DNA of 64,000 bases. Source: Dysidea avara (taxonomy: Eukaryota; Porifera; Demospongiae; Dictyoceratida; Dysideidae). The notes under the pieces are model-generated. The model was not told where the DNA came from. It did not search any database and was given only the letters and a program-made list of their open reading frames with translations. Below are positions 1 to 10,679 of this stretch, in pieces; the first letter of the stretch is position 1, and every line of letters begins with the position of its first letter. The stretch lies in contig NC_089279.1 of NCBI RefSeq assembly GCF_963678975.1, positions 34,725,297 to 34,789,296 on the forward strand. Direction: 5' to 3'. Position numbers and translations under genes: made by a program.

Positions 1-504
1 CCAGTACCACACCCTTGCTTAATTAGTTACATATTGCGCGAAGAAGATTAGTGATGCCCGTGCAGGAGAGCCAGAAGCCACTTGTGTAAACAAGAAGATT
101 ACAAGTAAGTTTTTATGTTTGTAACATCTCAAGTCTCCATGCCAGCTGCCAGTGGATTCATTCACGTAAATAAACAATACAAGAAAACATTAAACTGACA
201 TATGCCATGCTCTTTACAATAAGCTTACAGTTACATATAAAATACAAGTAAACAATTTTGTCTTGTGCAGCTGGCATGGCGAACTTTCTTTGTGTTGGTG
301 TCTGGCAATTCAATACGTGCTTAATCTTTTTTGCCTTCACCTGGCGTAGCTACTAGGCTCTAGTGGCTTGGCTGTCTTCCTTTATCTGGTTCATCTGGCT
401 TGCATACGCCTACAGCATTGTGTAGCTATCTCCTGAAAGTTGTGTATGCATAACTATAGTGTGTCACCCATCACTGTGCCATTGCTACATCACTGATGAA
501 CCTT
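1..504. other. No gene recognised
   Basis: AT-rich sequence with only short unsupported open frames. No splice-bounded exon, RNA gene or repeat structure was recognised. Confidence 0.5.
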
Positions 505-592
505 ACTTAGGCCACTGCAATGAGATAACTTGTTTCTCATCAGCTTCTCATAGAATAACAGATGCGGGCGGGCAGGTTATCTCATTATTTGT
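505..592 (+). repeat. Harbinger-like transposon end (TTAGGCCACT type)
   Basis: The stretch opens with TTAGGCCACTGCAATGAGAT and includes an internal GATGCGGGCGGGC block followed by a short inverted echo (GGTTATCTCATT). A second copy of the same end, in the same orientation, starts near 5066. The complete MITE at 24568-24949 shares the GGCCACT start and the GATGCGGGCGG block. The stretch is therefore read as one end of a related DNA transposon. It lies just beyond the 3' end of the transposase-like gene, but no matching inverted end was found on the gene's other side, so linking the two is inference. Confidence 0.5.
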
Positions 593-670
593 AAGTCACA
601 TAAAAACTTCATACAGTAGCTGACACATAAAGAAAAATTGTATAATACACTATTACAAAAGCAGTATGAT

Positions 671-1105
671 CTATTTTTTTATTTTAGGTTTTTGGCAGTG
701 TGCACATTGAGGGTAAAACACTGAGTCCACATCAACTTCAACTTCTTCAGCACAGTAAATACATATTGGAGTATAGCCTGCTGAATAGTACAGCTTCTCA
801 ATAGGGTCATAGCAATTGATATTGCGCACATATACTTCTGAAAAGGGCTCTGGAAGTTCCATATCCTGTAATGAAGAGCCACATGTATAAGAATAGTTGT
901 CAAGCAATGACTCCAGTGATGTGCGTTGTGTTTTCTTTAACTTTGTTTTACAGTACAACAGACGCCACATATCACATTCCTCACACAACATCATCATGTC
1001 AACATTCTTTACGTTACATGTTGCACACTTGCAGAAAATGGTAGTGTTTTTTAGGTGTCTTGACATGGAGAGATGGTCGATGTTCTTCAGTGGTAACTTG
1101 ACCAA
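671..1105 (-). CDS. Cys-rich C-terminal segment of the DDE-type gene
   Basis: A 144-codon frame overlaps the end of the larger frame by about 90 bases in another phase. It carries regularly spaced Cys pairs (CKCATC, CEECDMW, then CIYC and CAHC near the end), which suggest two zinc-binding units of PHD/ribbon type around a CDMWRLLYC core. The part from about CEECDMW onward reads as the natural continuation of the upstream protein, while its own first 30 or so codons duplicate DNA already read in the other frame. It is best taken as the C-terminal domain of the same gene after a one-base frame change, either a sequencing error or a real lesion. There is no canonical intron at the junction. Confidence 0.5.
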   Translation of the reverse strand: MVKLPLKNIDHLSMSRHLKNTTIFCKCATCNVKNVDMMMLCEECDMWRLLYCKTKLKKTQRTSLESLLDNYSYTCGSSLQDMELPEPFSEVYVRNINCYDPIEKLYYSAGYTPICIYCAEEVEVDVDSVFYPQCAHCQKPKIKK

Positions 1106-3782
1106 ATATCTGGCTGAAACTTAAATAATGGTTGTCACTTCCAGGTGTAGGATCTGGCAATGAATTAAGTTGCTTAAATATTTCTTCAGATAATCGAGGT
1201 GGCTTACATATATTACATTCTAAAGAGCCACATTTACGGATCTCAAAAAAGTAATGCCGCTTCCTGCAGCAATGTTGCATGAACTCTTTCAAGTTTGGGT
1301 GATCAGGCAGGGATTTTTTGTTAATAGATGTATTTATTATTGTGTCATCAATTTGCTTTAGCACAGTCAAAGACTGGTCCATAGCTTCTGCAGTAGCAGC
1401 ATTAAAAACATTAAAACTTTCTTGTTTTAGTTGAAGTCTTGATAGGACTTGTGCAAGACAGAGTTTTGGACCAGCAACTGAATCAATTATGGCCTCTCTC
1501 AGTGTGGGATGCTTAGCAGCTGCAGCTCTAATTTCCTTCATATTTCCAGCTTTTCCCAATAACTGTTCGCTGTCATCATCCATTCCATTCCGTGTGAGTC
1601 CAACACATTGCAGTCCCAGGTTGATGACTGACATAATGCGCTCCACTGGATTTCTCCATGAATGGTAAGGGGCTGTCCTGGCTGCACAAAGATAATCTAG
1701 ATCTAATTGTAGAAATAATGAAATCAGAGATAACTGAACTGCAATAAAAGTAAGCCGGTGGTCAGGACCCCCATCAGTATATAAAAACAAAATAGGCTTT
1801 GACTGAACATCTGTTTCGATCAAAGAAATAAGTTCAGAAGCATGCCTTATTGGACTGGATGGCTCAAAAGTACCTTCTTTTAAACTAATATGGACTTTAC
1901 CTGAATACCAAGAGCCAGAAATATCATCTGGGATAGCAACTTTAAAAAAGACTGATGGTATAAAGCTGAACTTTGTAAAGTCATGATCAGCCACCAAAAA
2001 CTCTGAGCCAGGTGCTGTGAATACACGATGCCCTCGCTCAGCTGCTGCTACTGGGACATTGGGCTCGCCAATTTTTATCCTATGTTTGTCATCGAGGCAA
2101 TAAAATAAGCAGTGTTCCCTAAAAAGAACTGCATATTCTCTTAAATATCGAAAAACACCAGCTGCGTAATGACAATCTGGGTGATCTTTTCTGGACTGAC
2201 GCTGTTGAACTTTGAAGCGTACTTTAAAACGGCCTGTGTGGTGGAGGGCTCTTAGAGAATTGGGTGCTTTGGGCCAAAACTGTAATCTAATCCATTCTAC
2301 ACTTGGAATTTTAGTGTCTGCTGGACATCTTGCTGCTACTTGATCTCTAAAGTCACGGATTGATATTGCACTTGCAATGTGTGTAATATTTGTATGACGA
2401 CGATCATCCACGGCTGTACCAACTGATTCTTCAAGTAATTTACTACATTCATCCCAAAACACGTCATATTGAGACTTCATGCCAGAATTATTATGCCGGA
2501 GGTCCATTACTATAGATGGATCTTCCATTTCAATTGCTTGCTTCACTCGTCCGTCAATTTCGGCCTGATCAGTTGTGTCACTACTGGAGCAGTCACCTGT
2601 AAGATCTTTATAAAAATATCTTAAAACTGCTGGCTTAACTGTATGTGTTACCCGCCCAAACTTTTGAATAAATTCTTGAATCATCATCCTTGTGTGATAA
2701 ACTGGAACATGCTTTTTAATTTCTTCAATGACCACTTGGCTGTTTTTGAGTGCTTGATCAAGACAATTGTCTGGTACATGCCAAACAAAATATGCATTTC
2801 CACAATTAATACCACTTGAGTAGATGAGTAATAATGCAGAAACAGATAAGCCAGCTTTAAGCTTCTTAACCATGTAATACTTTTTCTGGTTATCAGAGGG
2901 TAGATAAGAATGCAAATCAATTAGGGAATAAGGGCCTGCCTTTGAGAGCTGTTCACAGATATCTTGAAGCTCAATGCAAACACTCCCAATTGGCTTTAAA
3001 TACAAAATATCCATACTTTTGTCAATGGATCTCCAGGGTGTACCAGATGAATGAATAGTTTTCATGACTTTGCTTTTATCTTGAATTTCACATGCATAAA
3101 GATGCAAGGTGTTTGCCAGCAGTTCACAACTTTGCCTCATAGACGCCCAATTTTCTCTTGAAAAATAATTAGCTTGCAATAATCTAAATAATTTTGTACT
3201 CAAGCTTTGAATGATATCAGCAGACATATTACCTGCTGAGCGTTTGCAATGTTTTGATAATTCAGGAGCATTGAATCCCTGAAAATCTTTAAAACAAGCA
3301 GGAATTTGATATCCACGAGCAGAAATGGTACTTTGATGCCCGTCTATGTACCATAAAACCTCACACAGTGATTTTACAAAATTGGTTCCTGATGAATTTA
3401 CCTCATTAGAATTCCAATGAAGTTTTTTCAATTCTAGGTAATATATGATTTCATTATATAACTTATCCTTTTTGTTTCTCTCTTGAATACATGATGGAAC
3501 CTTTTTCCTTGATATTTCTAACTGAGATTGTTTCAAAATGTCAAATGCATTTGGACGTTGAACTTCCACCACACATACATCTTCTGAAGTATCAACAAAA
3601 AACTTGATAAACTTTCCAAACTCTTTTGCTACTAAATTTACTGCTAAATCGGGGTTAGCCTTTAAAGATAAGGATTCTTTGCTGTTGCCAACAAATACTT
3701 CTGCAATCTGTGAATTGAAAATCTTAATAAAAAAGTAGCTAATTTGCAATATATATTTATGCCCATATTCAACAAAATCCAC
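1014..3782 (-). CDS. DDE-type transposase-like protein, main part
   Basis: This is a 922-codon open frame without introns. I do not recognise a named family. Three acidic motifs with DDE nuclease spacing are visible: YCLDDKH near residue 563, LYTDGGPDH near residue 669 and NPVERIM near residue 714, roughly D-(106)-D-(45)-E. The motif order, the following helical stretch and the Cys-rich tail suggest a cut-and-paste DNA transposase or a domesticated derivative. A good acceptor (CACAG before ATTGCAG, sense strand) ends at 3708, so the first 25 or so residues may be intron and upstream exons may exist. The frame ends at 1014, but the 671-1105 frame overlaps it and looks like the real C-terminus, so one frame change near 1015-1030 separates the two. 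No reverse transcriptase, capsid or envelope sequence is present. A host gene of unknown role is the alternative. Confidence 0.6.
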   Translation of the reverse strand: MDFVEYGHKYILQISYFFIKIFNSQIAEVFVGNSKESLSLKANPDLAVNLVAKEFGKFIKFFVDTSEDVCVVEVQRPNAFDILKQSQLEISRKKVPSCIQERNKKDKLYNEIIYYLELKKLHWNSNEVNSSGTNFVKSLCEVLWYIDGHQSTISARGYQIPACFKDFQGFNAPELSKHCKRSAGNMSADIIQSLSTKLFRLLQANYFSRENWASMRQSCELLANTLHLYACEIQDKSKVMKTIHSSGTPWRSIDKSMDILYLKPIGSVCIELQDICEQLSKAGPYSLIDLHSYLPSDNQKKYYMVKKLKAGLSVSALLLIYSSGINCGNAYFVWHVPDNCLDQALKNSQVVIEEIKKHVPVYHTRMMIQEFIQKFGRVTHTVKPAVLRYFYKDLTGDCSSSDTTDQAEIDGRVKQAIEMEDPSIVMDLRHNNSGMKSQYDVFWDECSKLLEESVGTAVDDRRHTNITHIASAISIRDFRDQVAARCPADTKIPSVEWIRLQFWPKAPNSLRALHHTGRFKVRFKVQQRQSRKDHPDCHYAAGVFRYLREYAVLFREHCLFYCLDDKHRIKIGEPNVPVAAAERGHRVFTAPGSEFLVADHDFTKFSFIPSVFFKVAIPDDISGSWYSGKVHISLKEGTFEPSSPIRHASELISLIETDVQSKPILFLYTDGGPDHRLTFIAVQLSLISLFLQLDLDYLCAARTAPYHSWRNPVERIMSVINLGLQCVGLTRNGMDDDSEQLLGKAGNMKEIRAAAAKHPTLREAIIDSVAGPKLCLAQVLSRLQLKQESFNVFNAATAEAMDQSLTVLKQIDDTIINTSINKKSLPDHPNLKEFMQHCCRKRHYFFEIRKCGSLECNICKPPRLSEEIFKQLNSLPDPTPGSDNHYLSFSQIFGQVTTEEHRPSLHVKTPKKHYHFLQVCNM

Positions 3783-4945
3783 CTAACCAGAGCAAAAAGT
3801 TTTATTAATGCCATGCAGTAAAAGATTTTCGTTCTATATGGCCATTATAGTATAAAAAGCATCAAATAATCAAGTCTGCTTATGCATCATGGCAGCCATA
3901 ATGTATGCCCTTTTCAGTATAAGCGCCCCTGGCATGTTTTGGGTTCTTTTGAGGCCACTGGGTTGGCTAGACATGGCTGGGTGGATCAATAAAATGCCAT
4001 GTATTCAAGTGATTTCAATATCCCATAAACTAAACCCCACCTGGATTTTGTGGCTTTGAGAATAGCTACAAAGACCATATTTGTAACCTAATACAATATA
4101 CACTGTATACTTTCCCTATACCATATTCTCCATCTTAGCTCCAGTGTCCTTTAATATCATACAATATAGCTTTTAGGCTCCTTGGCTATGGGTAAACACC
4201 TCGAACAGGCTCTGCCTTCTGTGTCCACCCTCCAGTGCCTAACTGGTAAAGTAGATAAGAAGTAAGAAGAAGCTAGAAGCAACCATAGATCGACACTGTA
4301 TAAAAGGGCCACCTATAGACAATACGGCTACTGAAGTTTTTATAGGCTCTTTAAAATTCAATCTACTTTGGCGTCTACAATGATGCGAGTAGCTAGTACG
4401 TTAGTTTTTCATCATGTAATTATCACTGGAATTTAATTACATTACGCAAAGATCATATACTCGCTTGTCCTACCCCCCTGAGTGTAGTCTGTATAATAGT
4501 TACTACATAATACTTACTAGATGATAATTCCATCTGGAACAGTTCGTGCTAATCTTTTCCGAGTACACATATGCCACGCCCAAGCAAACCTATACTAGTT
4601 TCCGGAGAGGGGCGGAGTAGTGTCAACAGCAAGAGTAAAGATCACGTGTGCACAGTAAATTTTACTTTGAAGTTTTACAAAAAGTGATTTGTTGGTCGAA
4701 ATCGTCAACTGTCTTACGCACGTAATGTTAAGCATGCAGAGTGGTTGTTAGGGAAAAGAGATGCCGGTTTGTTGATGCCGTCCCATAGCTACGCGTATTA
4801 TGATTATTTTAACTGCTGTTTAATGCAGGGCTTATAGTATACGTACAACTTACATTTACAATTGAATGTATAAAATTAAGTTAGCTGGCTAAAGTTATTA
4901 CATACATTTACACTTGATATATAGTTAAACTATCAAAAAATTACA
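3783..4945. other. No gene recognised
   Basis: This is non-coding sequence upstream of the transposase-like gene. A GC-richer stretch (about 4560-4640, GGAGAGGGGCGGAG) could be a promoter region, but nothing specific supports that. No terminal inverted repeat partner for the 505-592 end was found here. Confidence 0.4.
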
Positions 4946-4961
4946 TGTGTATTTAATAATC

Positions 4962-5135
4962 AGGCCCGTAGCCAGGGGGGGTTCGGAAGAACCGCCCTCT
5001 TGGGGAAAAAGGTCCACAATTTCATTTAAAAAGTCCACAATTTTAGCAAAAAGGTCCACAATTTTAGGCCACTACAATGAGATAACTTGTTTCTCATCAA
5101 CCATTTACCTGAAAAGAAGGGAGTGCGGCTGGCTC
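4962..5135 (+). repeat. Repeat debris: G-rich end plus TTAGGCCACT end
   Basis: The segment begins CAGGCCCGTAGCCAGG followed by a G-run, a style seen at the ends of hAT-like elements. It then has three near copies of GGTCCACAATTT. From about 5066 it holds a second copy of the TTAGGCCACT/CAATGAGATAACTTG end seen at 505-592. No complete element was delimited. Confidence 0.45.
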
Positions 5136-5570
5136 AATAATATTGATAGGTGTATTAGCTATGCTGCCTTATCTATATTTGCATGAATTTTTTTGATCCC
5201 AAAGTGGACATTAATTACAGTAGGTATTTAGTTTACCTCTAACATGTTTGATGTCCTTGTGGGTATCAGTTTTTAAACTCTGCATCTTAAAACATGTCTA
5301 AAATCAATCTAGCCTGTTCTAAGGTTGTCTTGACTCTCTGGTGGGCTTGAGTGAACCTACAACCATCATTTCACTGTAATTGTTGATATTAATTAAAAGT
5401 AGCTGAAATATGCATATTTTTTAATTTTATATCAAAATGCAAACACCCCAGTGCAACTAAACTTCTCCTGGCTTACATAAATACAATGTTTGCCTTGTGT
5501 AGTTTGCAAGTTTCCATGTACCACAACACTTCCGAATGATATGTGACCAACTTCCTATATCACAACACTA

Positions 5571-6140
5571 CAGTGGAACCTGTTTGTTACAGTAACCTTG
5601 GGACCAGATATCAATGGCATTTATATGTAGGTGGCTAGAGAAACCTGCACAAAATGGTCAGCAGCCTTTTAGTGATTACCACCGTCATAAAAAGATAATT
5701 AATATTAAGAGACATCTGCTAACCACAACATTCCATAGAACAGTACTTAGCGTCAGTGGTATGGTTACAAAAGAGGTCAGCTGGTTTCCAATAGCTAATA
5801 AATACGTTAAGCCTGACAGGTATGAAGTGTTCATTAAAGTATAACAATTGCGTGTAAATTGAAACAGTATACCAATGGTACATTAAAGTGTTTACCGAAC
5901 AAACCACCACTAGCTGATCATTATAAGGCAGTGACTGCTAAACATGGAGTCGAAGTTACATGTATGTACAGTGTATACGGAGATTTAGAGAATTTGTGGC
6001 TGGCCAGTATACACATTAGACAGTTGACCGATCAATACAGACCACAACACATGCATTTGTATGGGAAGATATCCGGGACTTTTGTCCCTTGACTGCTGAC
6101 GACCACTTAATTCAGGTGACCAGTAACACAGGCTCCACTG
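5571..6140. mobile_element. pogo/Tc1-like non-autonomous element
   Basis: The left end CAGTGGAACCTGTTTGTTAC and right end (reverse complement CAGTGGAGCCTGTGTTACTG) form imperfect terminal inverted repeats of about 25 bp, flanked by TA on both sides. The 570-bp body has no credible coding frame. TA target duplication and CAGTGGAACCT-type ends are typical of pogo/Tc1-mariner-related MITEs. Shorter relatives lie at 21377-21557 and 29737-29938, and a larger one at 52677-53783. Confidence 0.7.
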
Positions 6141-6254
6141 TACTAATAAATCGTTCAAAGTAAATATTTTGATGACCAAACATAACATTTCAATAAGCAA
6201 AGGAAATACAAGGAAGTTACTTAGTTTCTCTGCATTGCTACTGTTTTATATAAC

Positions 6255-6890
6255 TTAATCAATCACAACAGCATCACAGTGTTGCTCTAAGATAGTAGGT
6301 GGTGGCACCTCATCCTGAGTGGGAACAATGCTGTTGTAGTGGCTGTTGCTAAAAGACAGTTCAATGTGTCTACATCTTGTAGTTGTACGTACATACATTG
6401 TGGGGAATCTGATTCATCCAATTTTTGGGAGTAGCCTTCTTTTCCCATCGGACAATACCATAAGCGTTGTGTGAACAAACGTATACATCCAGATTAATAA
6501 AATCACTACATGTTTGAAGTTCTACTTGAGTCCCCCAACTTCTAGGTTTTCCAATGTCTTCTACATGTTGGTCAAATGAAACAACTCCCCTAGGCATATC
6601 ATCAATCCAGTACTTTCTGTAAATATCACTGTTACCCTTGACCACTTGCAGTACAAACTACATAGATAAAAATGTTTTTCCTCACTGCCACACAATTGAT
6701 GAGACAAAGCACGGTACATGCAGTTGCCATCAGCAGCCACAGTGTGGACTTTACGATTTTGATCTTTCAAGAAATCTGTAATGCTTGTTAGCATTGATGA
6801 TGGTGGCTTAGACTCAGAGACCAAACTAGCTAGATTACTGGATTCTGGTGCAAGTGACAACTTTGTTGTGCCTACAGGTTTCTAAATATC
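6255..6890 (-). pseudogene. OTU-domain cysteine protease pseudogene
   Basis: Pieces of one OTU fold follow each other in three frames. The first is ADGNCMYRALSHQLCG near 6690-6720, holding the Asp and catalytic Cys. The middle is DIYRKYWIDDMPRG with PRSWGTQVELQ. The end is SHYNSIVPTQDE, holding the catalytic His, with a stop at 6255-6257. OTU proteases cleave ubiquitin chains and also occur as cargo in some mobile elements. At least two frame changes without splice signals separate the pieces, so the copy is not functional as given. A sense-strand TAG near 6890 could be an old acceptor. Whether it was a host deubiquitinase or transposon cargo cannot be told from the sequence. Confidence 0.7.
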
Positions 6891-7917
6891 ATCGAATGCA
6901 TTTGTGACCCAATTTTACAAAACCGTCAATGTACGCACACTTTAAAATTTTATTTTATTGGTTCTATGTTATCTATAGGGACAGATGGATGGGCTTGCCA
7001 AGTTTTAGCCTCGTAAGTTGAGCTGTGTACAATCATAACTTACCGATGCAATGATGTATGAAGTTGAAACGTTCACCATGAATTTGTCAATCTACTGAGG
7101 TATAGTTAGTGTTCAATATATACGTCTGTGCTCGATAAGGAAGGTGTATTCACTGAGCAAAGATCATCAGTAAATTCTTTTGTCACAGCAACGTAAACAA
7201 ACAGATGTAACTTGGAAACTAATCTGTGTACGGAGGTGAAATAGAGCTTTCCAAACTCCCAGTGGACAGGCAAACCCAATGGTACCCAGAATTAGTTGAG
7301 TAGAGTGTTAATTCACTAACTAGGAGGCGATAAATACTTGTGTAAGTTGTTTTTGTAGAACTTGTGTTTTTTTACCAATTGTTTATTACATAAGTAATGT
7401 AGTGCGTACATTGATGGTTTTGTAAAAAATTCAGTCACATTTGTTAATATTATTTTATCTACACACTTACTTCTAACAATTTCTTATAGTCTTTTTGAGA
7501 GATGTCTGTTAATTGGAATAAAATGAATTGGGTGGGGTAAAGTAAAAGTCAGAGAGGATGGACACTATTATAAGCACAACGATTTTTTACAGTTAATTCC
7601 ATATTACTAACGGGAACATAAAGATGACATAATAAGAAGTCTTGGCAATAGCCATGATATTACATTTAGTTGTGAAAAACTATAGAATCCAAATAAAAAC
7701 AAGTGAAAAGGCTTCTCGTTTCTGTGATGACGTGTTGGCGGTGTCCACTTCTTTTAACCGCAGACTGTAGCATTATATATGTGTATCACTTTCTTCAATC
7801 ATGAACTATGGGGATGCTGTACAAGGACTTTGGGAATGATTTCAATACAAATGTTTGTGCTCTCATGCACATGCCCATCCTTTCTGAGTAAAAACATAAA
7901 CATACATATGTATGTAC
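6891..7917. other. No gene recognised
   Basis: AT-rich non-coding DNA between the OTU relic and the CXXC exon. No repeats with clear ends were recognised. Confidence 0.4.
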
Positions 7918-8100
7918 CTGTGCCATGAGCTGCAGAGGGCATGGTTTCAACTGACTGGGCTGAGCATTTTCTCATGCTACAAGCCTTCTTTTTTTGCCCT
8001 TGTCCCCCAAACTACTTCATATCCGAACATTCAGGGCACGTTCCACAGTTTGGGTGCTTGCAACCACTGCACTTGCCACAGCGAGTTCATTTTCGATTCG
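7918..8100 (-). pseudogene. Decayed CXXC zinc-finger exon
   Basis: Read on the minus strand this encodes RCGKCSGCKHPNCGTCPEC, then SDMK, a stop codon, FGGQG, and KKKACSMRKC. That is the full CXXC finger pattern (CGxCxGC, CGxC, C, KFGG, C..R.C), the domain that binds unmethylated CpG DNA in DNMT1, CFP1 and MLL. Two in-frame stops are present, one before TRCGKC and one where the Lys of KFGG is expected. The exon is bounded by a plausible acceptor (CTGACAG) and donor (CACAG then GTACAT). It lies downstream and on the same strand as the GRPK exon at 10515-10679 and the FAR1-like exons at 12478-13548, and is read as the last surviving part of that gene. Confidence 0.7.
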
Positions 8101-8409
8101 CTGTCAGTACATAATAGTGTCAAGTATTTCACATGGAATGTACTTCCTTACATGTTGTCTTATTTTCTATTGGGGGGTGTCTTCCCAGGGTGTTCTGTAA
8201 AAAAAATTCAATAAGACTAATTTTACACATACCTTGCTGACATGGTGAAGATAGTAACCACAACTGACCAATACTTATACAAAAATTTATGGAGAAAACT
8301 AATGTCTGTCCCTTATCTTTGTTGAAAGTTTGTAAACTTATTTAATATTTGGTCAGGGAAATTTCTTTTAAATTCCTTTTGTAAGTATCTTCTGGTCGAT
8401 TTGATGCTA

Positions 8410-8704
8410 GATGCACTAGGATTATTCCATAGAGGTTATTTTCATTGCGGAAAACATTCCAAGGTTGGGTGGATGCCATGCCGTGGATGCCATATACACT
8501 TAGGATATACCCTAAGCAAGCCTCAAACAGCTAAGAAACAAATGTGGGTTTGCTACAACCACTGTATGAAACAGTACAGTAGTACTGTTCAAGTAGGTCT
8601 TGCCCTTAAAATGGTGCATACCTGAAAAAACAAGGCCATGAAAAACCAGCTTAGAAATACCATACGTGACGAAAATCACCCTTTTGGAATAGTCCTAGTG
8701 CATC
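8410..8704. mobile_element. Inverted-repeat (MITE-like) element
   Basis: The arms GATGCACTAGGATTATTCCA (from 8410) and, at 8664-8704, the inverse form CCTAGTGCATC preceded by a matching GTGACGAAAATCACC block pair over about 40 bp. The roughly 295-bp unit has no supported coding frame. Its arm resembles the ends of the repeat pair at about 38560-38960 and 48300-48720 (CGTGATGAAAATCACC next to TAGTACTAGTCC), so one family is likely. No target-site duplication was identified. Confidence 0.6.
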
Positions 8705-9624
8705 ACACACTATATTCAAACTACAAATTATGCACAGGAGTGTTTTATAATCTGCCTATCGCGTTTCCCGATACAAATTCTTTAGAGAAACTGAGAAAGC
8801 CACAAGGCTGCCCTTCATTTCCGTTTGCATAAGTACAGGACATGCCCCCTTTCACCACAAATAAATTTGTTATTCCTTGTAGTCTACTAGGCTAGATATT
8901 CCTTTTTCCGGTTATTTTACTCCTGTACAGCTCATTGTGAAAGGCTTTCATAACGCATTCAAGAACTTGCTTCACCCATATTTTAAGCTGGCACGAACAA
9001 CCCACCTAGAAGCAAATCTTATTTACCAAGAAAGTAATTACAGGTCTTATACAGCATTCATATCTCTTACACAGGCTGCTTTTTTGCTAACATGGGTTCT
9101 GGACAGACACCGTCCTAGATGGTTGCTAAGCAAAAACATTTTAAAACAGTCATTTCAAAAGACAACCACACTTAGCAACCATTGATATAGCCCAAAAGTA
9201 CATTTATTTTGGCAACAGTTACCTAGTAAGTATCATTAAGCAACCAGTTACTACATGTATGCCATGTGGTGTTCATCACCTACATATGGTAAAAGTAGTG
9301 AAAATTTTAATTCAAGTCCCGTCTGTCCAGCTGGTTTCGTCTGTGAGTTATGATTAAGTGAGCGCTTGTAAATTATTTCCCATATTGTTGCTGTGAAAAT
9401 CAAATTTCTAGCTTTTCCATAAGTGCACTCCTAAATTATTCATCATACAAGACTGAAGAAACATTTGGATTCCACTCTTTCATAATTACAATAGATAACA
9501 GGGATTATATAACATGGAGTTTGAGGAACGTGCAAATGGGTCTGGTTTCTTTGCTCAGCTGGTTACATTTCTACAGACCAGTTTTACCATTGTTGACACA
9601 AAATAGATGCTTCCAAGCAATACT

Positions 9625-10342
9625 GGGTTGGTATAAACAGTGGACCCGGGGACCTGCGGGGACCTAACTTTTCGCGAAATCTTTTATACTTCACAATGTT
9701 TATACACTCTATACTTGTACCAGATACCTTTGCAAGTCTCAGCATGTAGTATTGCACTGCCAATCCACTTTTCTTCGTCACACAGAGTGCCTAACACGAT
9801 AGAAATTATAAGCTCCTCTGAAAAAGAGTCTATTACGTCAAGTTTAGAAACTATGAGCAAGCAAAACAGCATCTAGCGATCATTGTAAGTCACCAGCAGC
9901 TCAATAAGCGCTGAGATTTCATGTGTCATGTGATGCACAAAATCAAAGCCTTGTAAGAATTTAAAGCCCTCGATTAATACCCCGGGTGTGAAGAAGTGGT
10001 CTATGCAAGCAGTACATGACACATGAAATCTCAGTGCTTGTTGAGCTGCTGGTAACATGCAGCGATCGCTTGAAGCTGTTTTGCTTGCTCACAGTTTCTA
10101 AACTTGATGTAATAGACTCTTTTTCAGTGGCGCTTATAATTTCTGTGACGTTAGGTACTCAGTGTGACGAAGAAAAAGTGGATTGGCTGTGCAAGACAAC
10201 ATGTTGAGATATGCAAAGATATCTAGTACAAGTATAGAGTGTATAAACATTGTAAAGTATAAAAATTTCATGAAAAGTTCAGTTCCCACGGGTCCCCTGG
10301 TCCCAGGTACTCGGTCCTCAGGTCCACTGTTTATACCAACCC
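9625..10342. mobile_element. Long-TIR palindromic transposable element, copy 1
   Basis: Both ends read GGGTTGGTATAAACAGTGG inward. The two halves are inverted copies over roughly 330 bp each, for example CCAATCCACTTTTCTTCGTC against GACGAAGAAAAAGTGGATTG. The 718-bp unit is non-coding. A second family member lies at about 52711-53396. Very long inverted repeats fit a Mutator-like non-autonomous element, but no target duplication is obvious here, so the family is a suggestion. It sits between the GRPK and CXXC exons of the decayed minus-strand gene. Confidence 0.7.
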
Positions 10343-10514
10343 TTCACCTGACTGCTAAGTTTACTCCAAAGTTTATGGAGGGAGTACTTACTCTTGCTGC
10401 TTTTACTATTAAAACATTTGGCTAACTTAGTTGGGTGTGTACACACTTAAATGCTCCCAAAATAATTACAGCAACTGAGAGCACATGCTGTTAATAAATA
10501 TAATTAACACTTAC

Positions 10515-10679
10515 GTCTTCTGTACTGGATTTCACCCTTTTTGTAGGTGGGATATTTTCAGAATTTATAACTTTCCTCTTCTTACACCAAACTGTACCAC
10601 TGTGTTTTGGTCTCCCGCACATCTTAATACGTGGCTTTACCTTCATCGATGTTGCCAGCATTGATAAAGACAGTCCATG
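10515..10679 (-). pseudogene. Basic GRPK exon of the FAR1/ZSWIM-like relic
   Basis: This open exon is bounded by acceptor TTTCAG and donor GAC-GTAAGTG on the minus strand. It encodes a basic segment (SMKVKPRIKMCGRPKHSG, then VWCKKRKV and PPTKRVKSSTED). The GRPK core resembles the AT-hook-like tails that follow SWIM fingers in Mutator-derived proteins. It has no internal stop. I assign it to the same decayed gene as the flanking FAR1-like and CXXC pieces because of strand, order and composition; this grouping is inference. Confidence 0.5.

Noticed and set aside
7912-8214. 100-codon plus-strand frame
   Set aside because: It is the shadow of the minus-strand CXXC zinc-finger exon, whose pattern is unmistakable.
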